A DNA stretch of 64,000 bases from Davidsoniella eucalypti (Eukaryota; Ascomycota; Sordariomycetes; Microascales; Ceratocystidaceae). The stretch covers positions 558,001-622,000 of the forward strand of contig RMBW01000001.1 of NCBI GenBank assembly GCA_004009845.1, given 5' to 3'. A model generated the notes under the pieces. The model searched no databases. It saw only the letters and a program-made list of their open reading frames with translations, and was not told the DNA's origin. This document shows positions 9,349 to 19,270 of the stretch, in pieces. Numbering within the stretch: position 1 is the stretch's first letter; each line of letters opens with the position of its first letter. Made by a program: the position numbers and the translations under genes.

Positions 9349-11177
9349 TCACCACCGCCCAGCCCAGCGTGCCCAGCCTTCTTCGTCGTCGTCATTATGA
9401 CCACCTAGCCGACCCGTCTCCTGGTGTTGCCTACAGTGCAGTCCATCGGCGCCATACATGCGCTCTCGCGGCTTATCGCACTCTTGTCGCATACAGACCA
9501 TATGAAAACGACACAATCCACCTAAATCTGCCGAGTCCTGTAAACACTCAGGTTCTGTACAGCCATGCTCGTTGCAGAAACGGCCAAGAATAGCGCCTAG
9601 AGGCTGAATGCAGGCTGCGCCAGAGCCTAAACCAAGTCCGAGCCCGTAGGCCGGATACATGTGGTTCTGGCCCAAGATGCCGCCACCGCCGGGAGCCGGG
9701 TAGATAGATTTGCGTGGAGATGCACAGGTAGGCACCATGCATTTATGCTGCAGGCACAATCGCGTGCCGTCAATGGCCACGTTGAGTTCGCAGGCAGGCA
9801 TAGCACATCGGTGGAAGTCGCACAAATTAGCGCCAGTTGCCGCCTGTGCACATCTATTAAAGCTACAGATCTTCGGTTCATCTGCACCGTGATCCATGGT
9901 TAGCCACGAACAGCTTCTCCCTGATTGCCCAATACCGACGAAGGGGTAACTAAAGGTAGGGTGCTACTACTTACGAGATTCACATACTGTTCCATCACCT
10001 GGCCGTTTAATTCTGCCACAGCCGATCACACTACATCGTGTATGCGCCGCGCATTCGCCGTCTGGTCTAGCCTCCTCTACACAACCCGGCTCTCTACACG
10101 TATGGCGTGCACAAAACGTGCTTCCTGCACCAATATCCGCCAACGACTTACATGTGTCCTGGGCACATTCATGGCCCTTACAAAAGAGTCCCGCAGTCGG
10201 GTCAGCCCTCACCACCCGGCACACCTGAACAATACACATATGACGAAAACATACTGCAGCACCAGGAGCCGCTGGTGCTGTACAATCACAGCCAGCTACC
10301 GAGCAATAGTGAGCGCGACACCAGCTGCTCAGCTGTCCCGTATCGTCTCGATAGTCGCAGAACCGGTGACAAGCTGGTGCCGCGCCGCATGGTCGATGGC
10401 GGTCACAGAAACGTAGTGGGTCAGTCGGCGAGGCGGATGCAGTGCTGGCGTCAACTGCAGCTAGACAATCCGGGGCTGCACAGTGGTGCGCGGCGCAGAA
10501 CGGGCTGTTGTTGCTGTTTGGGTTGGCGGCAGATGCACGTAGAGACGAACAGGCATGGTGGTTGCACAGATGGTCCGCGCAGAAGTTGAGGAAGGTGCCA
10601 TCTCGAGAGGCTCGTTGATTGGGGCAATTGTCTACCGTGCAGGTATCTTGTCATGTAGACATAAGTCAGTGAGGTACACATGTCGAAATCAAGGGAAGAT
10701 ATAGCTCGGAACTTACGCCGGTCGCCGCAGAACCGATATGTCGTCGGATCGTTCTGCTTTACGATGTTGTTGCATCGGCCGTTATCGCCCATGGCAGCTT
10801 GGCATCTACTGTCTATCACTCTATTAACACGCGATATACATCCTTCACTCCACTCTCTAGAGGACCTTGAACTCACGTGTAGTACAGAAACGCTCTGTAG
10901 ATTTCTTGGGCGAATCGCATAGAGCCCTATTGAGCATCAAGATGCACTGATGCGCCTTGCAGAAACGACAGTCCATCCAATGCCCGTTGATAAAGGCACG
11001 GCTCTTGCGTTTTGGACATCTGATTATGTTTTCAACTTCACACTGGAGGTTTGGAGGGATCCTGCCCTGATTGTGGGATCTTGGTCGGTGGTAGCTTGGT
11101 CGTAGAGCTTCCTGGGCAGCCAGATTCTGTGGATGAGGCTGCCATGTCTGGAACGGATACGGATAATAGGCTTCCAT
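9349..11177 (-). CDS. Cys/His-rich repeat protein, four exons
   Basis: Coding exons in order are 11177-10877, 10812-10717, 10646-9975 and 9881-9349, giving 533 aa. The three introns are 64, 70 and 93 nt with donors GTGAGT, GTAAGT and GTAAGT; the third has a CTAAC branch point. After an N-terminal Tyr/Pro/Gln-rich segment the protein is about 17 copies of a module [FL]-C-x2/3-H-x-C-x3/4-C with short variable linkers (for example FCKGHECAQDTC, FCARHTCREPGC, LCLQHKCMVPTC). The spacing suggests zinc binding. Similar uncharacterised proteins occur in other filamentous ascomycetes as far as I recall; no function is known to me. There is no signal peptide or membrane segment. The gene ends with an acidic DDDEEGW tail. 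All introns are phase 1 and each splits the His codon of a module. Exon phases sum correctly, so I consider the model good; the first acceptor is the least certain. Confidence 0.75.
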
Positions 11178-12265
11178 GTCAGAGTAAGCTTGACATTGGC
11201 AGGTTGGTTTTGGTAGATTTATAGAAGAAAGATCAGCTAGCCAGTCTCGCCTTCTTATATCAGTTGCTCGGTGCTTTTTCAAGTTACCCTTGTGATTAGT
11301 CTATCCTCCGTGTCACCGCCAAAGATCCCTTTTACCTATCGGTCAAGAAGCTATCCGGCTCTATCGCGGGTACTTGCTTCGATCGTGTACCTTCGTTTCT
11401 GTAGTAACCCGATAAACGAAGTTCTACTTGAGAGCCACCTAGATCACGGGAAATATTAACTAGTTTAGAGGCGAAAAGAAAGAATATACCATGATATATT
11501 TTATGCAAGTTAAATATCAAACGTGCTTTTTGTTCCATTCCTACGCCAGACGCTGACTCGAGCAAGACAAAAAAATGAAGAAAATACCCCTACCAAAACC
11601 CACCAAGGACAAAGATAAACTTTTTGTTTGAAGCAAAACAATAGAATAAGACCCCCAAAAAAAGGAAAAAAGAAAAATTAACACCAACAGAAACGGCCCT
11701 CAGAAGCCACCCTACAGGTAGATGAATAAGATACAAGCTAAATAATCCGAAGAAAAAATACTTAAGAAATTTCAAGCAGAAAAGAAAGATAAAACAAGTA
11801 CAGAAACTCCTTGCCCGTCTTTATGATGCTTGTCCGGGGACAAAGCATGCTTCTGGTATAAGAATAGAAAGATCAGGATATACAATAAGACAAAGGAAGA
11901 AACAGAAGGGAGGTAGATAGAGCTATCAAGCAAACTAACGTAGGTTCGTAGGAAGTTTACGATGAAGAAGATTCCCAAAAAGGGTATGAAAACCTGCCAC
12001 CTAGATATAATTATGCCAGGTGTTTTTTTGCGTAACATCTCGGCAAGAAACTGTCACACTTGACTGTGCCGTCTTCCTACTGAGGATAGCAAACAAAATG
12101 ACAAGGGACGCATACTTATGTTATCTCAACCGATATCATTGTTCTGATATTTCTGTTTGGCCCAAACTAACATGCTCGACCTCATAGAGCTTAGCGTTGC
12201 ATTTGTGAAAACAAATATCGGGGCTCTGATTCGTGCACATACGCCAACTCATGTCAAGATCCCAA
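11178..12265. other. Intergenic, 3' flank of TBF1-like gene
   Basis: Between the Cys/His-rich gene start and the TBF1-like stop codon. From about 11560 to 12010 the plus strand is purine-rich, i.e. pyrimidine-rich in the sense orientation of the TBF1-like transcript. Minus-strand frames at 11590-11775 and 11772-12038 are Phe/Leu/Ser-rich and look like compositional artefacts. No gene is supported. Confidence 0.5.
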
Positions 12266-15200
12266 TCATGAAGTGGCAGCATCAATGAATGCTTGCAGCC
12301 CTTGCAGGATGGAGTCTTGTGAAGGGGCCTCGACATTAGTACTACCAGGTGCCGATTGCCCGTCTTGTTGCTGAGACTGTGACGTGTTTGCACAGGATGC
12401 TGTCTGAGCGATAATAGAAGCAAACGGGTCGCTACTCGCTGCGTTTTGCTGTTCAATTGCATTCATCAAAGACGGAGCAATGGCACTGGGAGATGGCATG
12501 AGAGCATTTGAGATCGGAATGGGCGCTTCCAAAGGCACAGAAGCAGAAACAGTTGTTACGGCAGCTGGTGTCTGCTGGATATGAGCGCTGGCTGTCATAT
12601 TGATTGCTAGTGCTAGATTGGACCCAGAAGACTGAGCCGGAGAAGGCGTTGGTATCGGCAAAGGAATAGCATGGACAGATGGCACAGGTGTATGTGATTT
12701 CAACGCTGATATTGATTGAGGCAGAGGAAGTGGTCTGGGCTGCTGCTGAATAGCCGTCGGTACATTAGCAGAGTTTGGCGGCGCCTGTGACATGTCCGGG
12801 GCCGCTTGTTGGGGCAGCACGGGGGTTTTCATTGGGAAAGGAGGAGTATTGCCGGCAGGGTAGACTGGTGATGTAGCAGATACAGGTCCAGCCTTTAATG
12901 GTGCCGTATCCGAGATAGGGGGTTGAGAGGTAAAAATAGACACAGGTGGTGAGGTTGATAAAGGTATTCCTACCAAAGCAGGCGCTGTGTTTGAATGAGC
13001 CACAGCAGAAGCAGAAGAGGGTGTTTCCTGTGAGACGGTGCTCGAATGGAGTTGTGCCTCTATATTATGTGCTGCAGTTGACGGAATTTGTAGCTGAGCC
13101 GGTATTTGGGGAACATCGGGTGGGTTCAATTCTAGCTTTATGTGGCCATCTGATACATCAGAAGCCTGTGGCTGAGCAGCTGGTATATGACGGGACTCTG
13201 ATGCTATAGACGAAGGCTGAGTAGCAACAACAGTGACCGGGGTAGGTGTCTCAACGCGAGGCTGGATTTGGGGTGCCGAGATAACTGCCTGTACCTGTGG
13301 TGATAGCTGTGGTTGAGTCTGGGGGGGTGGAGCAGATCCAGGAGATTGACCAGCGAGGGCAGGTGTTGGAATCTGTGTTGGCGTTTGAGATACAGAGGTA
13401 GCCACAGTTTGGGCAGCGGAAACTGGCGTTGAAGTCTGTGTCGGTGTGTGGGGGACAGATATGACCACAGGCTGTTGAGAGATAGGCATGACTGCAATAG
13501 AACCTACTGCTTGAGTAGCATTTGTTGTCGGCACTACTGAAGGCTGTGACGCCACTGATGGAGTAGTCGAAGGAGCACTCAACGCTACAGAGCTTACAGC
13601 AGGTGTGGCCTGAACTTGAGCCATAGCAAGCATGCTAGAAGAAGCTGCAGGTTGATGAGGGGCAGATGTAGCTAAAGTAGGAGCTGCCGCTTGAGTAGCA
13701 GGTGTTGAAGGCACTGTCGAGGGCTGAGGCACGGGTGATGAAATAACAGGAGGGGCACTGACAGCTACAGAGTGCACAGCGGGTATAGCCGAAGCCTGAG
13801 TCTGGGGAGCTGTAGGGGCCGTAACAGGTGGTATGCTTGACGAAGAAGAAGCAACTGGTTTCACTGACAAAGCAGGAGAGGCTGCCACGGGCGTAGGCGG
13901 CAACGTATGAACTCTAGAGGAGATCGTAGACAAATTGGCTGGTGTCTGTGTCCTGCTTTTAACAACAGCTGCTGCATGTGCCGCTTGATTTGCTTGCTGT
14001 GCTTGCTGTTGTGCCTGTGCCAGAATTTCAGCCCGGGCTTGTGCCTGCGCTTGAGCATGAATCTGTGCCTGAGTCAACTGTTTTGTCTGCTGTTGTTGAG
14101 CAGCAGTAGCAGCGGCGGCGGCTGCGGCGGCTGCTGCGGCAGCCGCCTGTATTTCAGCTTGTGCCCGAGCTGCTGCTGCTCTAGCCTGGGCTGCTGCTTG
14201 TGCTTGTTGAAGTGCCTTGGCTTGTGCTTGTGCTTGTGCCTGAGCCTGAGCCTGGGCCTGGGCCTGAAGCTGAGCTTGAGCTTGAGCTTGAATATGGGCC
14301 TGAGCCTGGGCATGGGCATGTGCCTGCGCTTGTGCTTGAAGTTGTGCCTGGATAGCAGCCTTCGCCTGAGCAGCTTCCTGCTGCTGAGATTTGGCTGTAC
14401 TCTTGTGTTGCGCAACTCTCATATCGATCTCTGCTTGAATCTTGGCCTGGTACTCGGCATGAGATGGTGACAAAGCTTGCGCCTGCGCGATATGGGCTTG
14501 AACTTGTGCTTGGGCTTGGGCTATTTGTGCTGCTTTGGCCTGGGCTTCGGCTTCACGTGTCCGCATCAGATGAGCGTTTACCTTAGCCTGGATCTCAGCA
14601 AGGATCATGTGAGCCTGCACGTTATTAGCAGACGATGTGCTACTAGAACCGATACCAGTCGGCAGGTTCCCAAGAATTGACGGCCATGTTTGACCGCTGG
14701 TTGTGCCAATCTTAGAGATTTCAGAGATTCGGGCTGATATAGCGCTAGCAGACATTGGCTCGGTGAACATAGGTAACGAGGTCACTGGTAGAGGAGAGGG
14801 GTTTGGTGCTTCGGTGATAGTCGCTACAGGTGGCTTAGGCAGCGGTGGGTTCAAAATGCTATGAGTAGCCGGTCCAGCAAGACTTTGAGCAGGCTGGGAC
14901 AACAAAGGAGTTGATAAGATTGGCGTCTTTACGGCAGTTGGCGGTTCCTGGGGTGCAATAGTAGCAGCAACGTGTGCAGCACTAGGAGCCTGTGCCTGCG
15001 CTGGTAGGGGCAACTGAGTTCGTGGGAGACTTTTCACGGCAGTCTGAACGTGTTTGTTGACAGTTGGTTGAGACTGGGGTAGCATTATCTGATGAACTGA
15101 AGGCTTTGGTGTAGAGATAGCTCCGGTTCCATTACCAACAGATACCGCTGACTGTATCAGCTGTGTCTGAGGCTGCGAAACAGGTGTAGCTGTTGGCATC

Positions 15201-18200
15201 GCACTTTGACTGGCAGTAGTTGATGTCCGTGTCAACTGGGCGACTTGCTGCTGAAGTAATAATGTAGCGGCCTGTTGCTGTTGCTGTTGCTGTTGTTGTT
15301 GCTGCTGTGTCTGTTGAGGGACCAAACTTGCCGCCGGTGCTGGCTGTGGCTGCACTGGAGAATGTTGCTGGACAGCTGGCTGCTGTTGAATTGCAGGTGC
15401 GGGTTGTAGTTGCTGAATCTGTTGTAGCGTTTGCTGTTGGATGGCAGCCTGAAGTTGTTTCTGTGGAGCGGGTTGGCTCGGCTGTGCTTGAAGCTGCTGC
15501 TGGGTCATTTGCTCTGTAGCCTGTTGCAACGTTTGCATCTGGTTGAACTGCTGCAGTTGGTGAAGCTCGTGTGGTGCCGTGTTCGTTTCCTGTTTAAGCT
15601 GTGAAGTTGCTGGGTTCCGGGTAGCTTCAAGCGCGGCTTGTGCAGGTGTACTAACGGCATGGGTTGCGTGGACCTGCGCATGAGAGAGAGGAAGGCCATG
15701 ATTTTGTGGTAGGTGGCGGTTCTGTGCGTGAAGATTATTCAAGGCCGATATACTGCTGAGTCCATTCATTTTTACTTTATCGTCTTGCTCATCCAATCTC
15801 TTTCTCTCGCGCTCTTCTGCCTCCTTGCGGGCTGCTTGGCTCGGGGCTCGGGTCTTCAGTTCGCCTGTCACGGCTTGAAGGTAATAAGGCATCTCGGAGT
15901 TTGTTTTCAGGAAGAAAAGCTTGAGGTTTCGTGCCTTGTCCTTCAGCTGTACCTGAGTTCGGTCTTTCAGGATATCCCCACACGTTCCATTGGTTCCATA
16001 TAAGCCCAGAATCTGACTCCAATGGGGACCTTTAACCCTATCAAGACCATGCATCAAGGCTTTTTCTTCCTCCTGTGTCCATGGACGACGCGTCGAGTGG
16101 ACCCCTTCTCTACGAGTATGGGACGAGGACTTTGAAAGGGCTGCTTGTCGTGCTTTGTCGTAAAGGGTAGAGCTAGAGCAGCTCTGGAATGGTGGCAGCT
16201 CAGATGGGTTCTCTGTTCCAGTTGGCGTAGACTGTACCGCATCCGTTTGTGAGTACTGATAGTATGCTTGAGTAGATGTGGCGATAGGACCTGTGCTGTT
16301 GGTTCCGGTTGTGCCAAGCGCCGTATTTTGGAAACGGGAGAGATATGAGCTTGCGGCTGTCCGGTCTGGAGTTACTCCGGATTCGGTTACATCTTTGGAT
16401 CCGTTTTGGAGATCCGTCAGGTTCTGTAAGGTCGGGAACTTCGAAGATACAGAAGAGCTTGTACCCGGGTAGTTGATATTGTAAGACGTCTTGGAGATCC
16501 CATTCAGAGTTGTACGCACATAATTAGAAGTGCTTTCAGCTACGATGGCCTCCAGAGCCTTAAAGTCATTGAAGTCGATTTTGCCATTGGTAGAGACGAG
16601 ACCGCTGGCAGGGGTGACTGCTGCTGTCGATGGTGCAATTGATATTGGTGTCGATATCTCGGGGTCAGATGCGCCAGATGGCAAAGGCGTTGGTGCTGGG
16701 GCAGCTGGAATTGAAGCATCGGCTATCATCTGGTCAACATCCTCGCCGCCAAGCAAGTGGTTATCTATCAAGTCTGCCAGCACGTTTTCCACGAGATTAC
16801 TAGTAGTAGTCTGTAAGAAAGATGCTAGATCTTCGTCGGTAAGATCCAACTCCAGAGAGTGATGGTCTGACTCAGTAGCTGGTACAGGGACATTGATTCC
16901 AAAATTGCTCGCATGATCGGCGAAAGATCCAAGAATCCGGTGCAGGCACATGTTGAGCTTGGCGAGGAAGTCGTCATATGCGTATTTTGTCTGGAGTTGA
17001 CTCAATCGTTCGGCAGGAGGCGAGTTGTTGTGTTGTATTATAGCTGCTTTTCGCGCATGGGCAGCCGATATTAAGTCGTTTTCGGTTTGTGTAAGTTCAG
17101 TGCCATCACGCCTTGATCGTAGCATAGTGTCGATGTCGAGCATAGTGTCCAGCATACTTTCATATGTCTCTGGTGTGATTTCTATCCCTGCCACAGCTTT
17201 CGCTGATATTTGCTCAAGAAGCATTTGTGTTCGTAATCCCAGAAGAAGATCGGCAATGTCAGCAGTGAGCTCCGCCTGTTCGGGTAGAAACAGGTCAAAG
17301 AATTTGTCAAACATCAGTTGAAGCCCTTGATTGGCGAAGACGCCAGGACATGTACATGCTAGATTGGCGAGTCGTACAGTCTGCTTGGCAGGTGAGTCGC
17401 TGAATCCAAGGTCGTCGCATGTGAGTGTTCGGGCAATGTTTCCGTCGGTGTAGAGCTTGAAGGTTGTTTCGAAAGTTTGGGATATTTCCAGGAACTGCGA
17501 TCGGGCGTGAGATTCGGCGATTCGAAGCTGGGAGATAGTCGTCGGGAACGGTTGCTCAGAAAGTATCATGAGTATTTGAATTGACTAAAGAGACGATATT
17601 AGCAAGGTGATACAAGAATCAGATCAAGAGTATTCATCTTTGGCGCTCAAGAGTCCCATCCCGCCATTGTGGAACGAGTTTCACAAAGTCCCATAAGAAG
17701 AACTGTAAAGCTTTAGTCAAAGGCATACCGAGTTAGCCAATATAGCAACACTCATGGCCTTCCGAGCTTGAGTAGGGCCTTGAGAAAACGAAGGCACTGT
17801 GATCATAGGCGCAATGGCATTCTCTTCTTGGGAGGCCGCCAGAGCTTGATCAACATCGAAGTCGTCAAGGTCGTGGCTGTCGTCGATACCATAGGACTGT
17901 CCCATCAAGTCGTTAACCTCGCCGAGCGTATTGGTCACAATGGAGTCGAAAAGGCCTGAAAAGTCATGGTCGTTAGCGTCGCCAGCCGGGGCGAGCTTGA
18001 CTCGTTTCGTTTCATTCGAGGTATCCTCGCCACTGATATCGAAGCTTCGTTTTTTAGACGGCGATTCGATGTCGGGTATCTCTGGTGATATCTTCGGTGA
18101 GGATGTGTTCATATGGATTTCTACAAGCGCAAAGTACAAGCTGTTAGAGCGCCGTTGTTTGCGCGCCGGGCGAGGATGTAGGGTATCATATGGTGGCTAG

Positions 18201-18341
18201 AAAGGTTGACATACCTTGCAATTCAAACTCCCGCAACAAGGCTTGCGCCAGCGCATCAGGGTCGACGGCAAGATCTGTCAAGGGATTGCTCATGGCGGCG
18301 TTGACATGTGTAGCTGCTGGGTCAGCAGTTACGGTAGACAT
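12266..18341 (-). CDS. TBF1: TBF1/TRF-like telobox Myb DNA-binding protein, extra long
   Basis: Exons 18341-18215, 18120-17729 and 17584-12266 join in frame to about 1945 aa. Introns are 94 and 144 nt; the second has a CTAAT branch point. Residues about 50-175 carry an acidic/Lys-Arg segment ([16 protein letters not shown]). About 180-400 ([11 protein letters not shown] onward, helical) matches the TRF-homology dimerisation region of fungal Tbf1. About 670-735 is a single Myb/SANT domain ([20 protein letters not shown]) ending in the telobox [12 protein letters not shown], the hallmark of proteins that read TTAGGG-type repeats. Such proteins act at telomeres, as insulators and at promoters. 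Everything after about residue 780 is low complexity: a Gln run near 930, an Ala-Gln alternating block near 1180-1335 with an Ala run, then Pro/Ser/Thr/Val-rich sequence to the end. This tail makes it far longer than yeast Tbf1 (about 560 aa). Identity is firm on Myb plus telobox; tail function is unknown. Confidence 0.88.
14100..14560 (-). repeat. Imperfect hexanucleotide repeat encoding Ala-Gln block
   Basis: Within the TBF1-like coding sequence the minus strand repeats units of the type CAGGCN/CAAGCN, giving alternating Ala-Gln with scattered His, Lys and Ile, and a GCN run giving about 13 consecutive Ala near its 3' part. Codons vary between units, so selection seems to act on the protein rather than recent slippage alone. 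Confidence 0.8.
15278..15315 (-). repeat. CAG/CAA tract encoding polyglutamine
   Basis: A run of mixed CAG and CAA codons within the TBF1-like gene encodes about 12 consecutive Gln, at about residue 930. It is a likely site of length variation between strains. Confidence 0.8.
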
Positions 18342-19030
18342 TAGGGCGATATTGGCAGACTAAGCTTGTCGGAGGAGATGGTGATGTATAGATATTCCGG
18401 ATATGTCGTCGATTGGTTGAGAAACAGGGCCCCAGTTAAGCCGTCATAGCTGATGCACAACTAATCGAGACTGACTCGGGCAGGGAAATTTGCTATGCTG
18501 GATCGAGAGCGGAAGGGCAATATCCGGGTAATTGTACGGTAGTGTTATGATATCGTGGGCGCAAATAGCCTCGCAATCTTCGACAAATGTCACTTGTTTG
18601 ATTGATGACCAACAAGAGTCGTCTCCTGCAGGGAATTGGGTTTAGATTCGATGAATTATGTGATCGTTTGCTTGTTTTGTTTCATTGGGAGGCAAGCACG
18701 AAGAGACGTTAGTCAAGTTGTCGCTTTAATTTTGATAGGATTGATTAATAGTAGCAAATTCATCCATAATTCTAACAGCCGAATGCATGCAAAAAATGTC
18801 CCAACTTTTTTTTTTTTCTTATCGTAGAACTTTTTCTGTGGCCTGGAATTCCGATCCTGTATCAGTAAGAAGGTACATGATTATATATTGAGCCTTACAC
18901 ACTAAGCAAAGTACCACTATATCGTCGAGCATGCTTTTGTTATCTTATCTAAATTTGAAGTTCGCTTAGTCATCCGGTGGCTACAAAGGAAAGTCGACGT
19001 CATCAACACTAACCCGTAGACCTCAGTAGT

Positions 19031-19048
19031 AGGCATAGGCATAGGCAT
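19031..19048. repeat. Short tandem repeat (AGGCAT)x3
   Basis: Three exact copies of AGGCAT in non-coding sequence upstream of the TBF1-like gene. Confidence 0.8.
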
Positions 19049-19205
19049 ACATACGTATCTGAATAGTGCATTCCAGAAATTTAAGTGCAGCTTAATTAGT
19101 GTTTGTAAGTATATGAGTTTTTGTAAAGTATTATGTATGTATTTGAGATAGGCTTTCATACGGGGTTTGCCCCACTTGATTGTAAAATTAAGGTATAATA
19201 TTTTC

Positions 19206-19270
19206 TAACCCTATACAGTCACCAACCCTTATATTGGCCAGCTTAATAACCCTTGTATCATATAACCCTA
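19206..19270. promoter_or_regulatory. Cluster of telobox-like TAACCCT motifs
   Basis: Within 65 bp there are two exact TAACCCTA (19206-19213, 19263-19270) and two near matches, AACCCTTA (19224-19231) and TAACCCTT (19247-19254). TTAGGG/TAACCC is the telomere repeat of filamentous ascomycetes and the target type of telobox Myb proteins. The cluster starts about 865 bp upstream of the TBF1-like start codon. A role in autoregulation is inference. Confidence 0.4.

Noticed and set aside
9925..10589. Two overlapping plus-strand frames of about 160 codons
   Set aside because: They lie opposite the third exon of the Cys/His-repeat gene, whose spliced frame has clear repeat structure; the plus-strand translations do not.
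11590..12038. Hydrophobic Phe/Leu/Ser-rich minus-strand frames resembling small membrane proteins
   Set aside because: They arise from the pyrimidine-rich tract after the TBF1-like stop codon; similar frames occur in every such tract (also 1868-2239, 5371-5655, 51837-52255).
13907..14470. 187-codon plus-strand Cys/Leu/Ser-rich frame
   Set aside because: It is the complement of the Ala-Gln repeat of the TBF1-like gene and has no features of its own.
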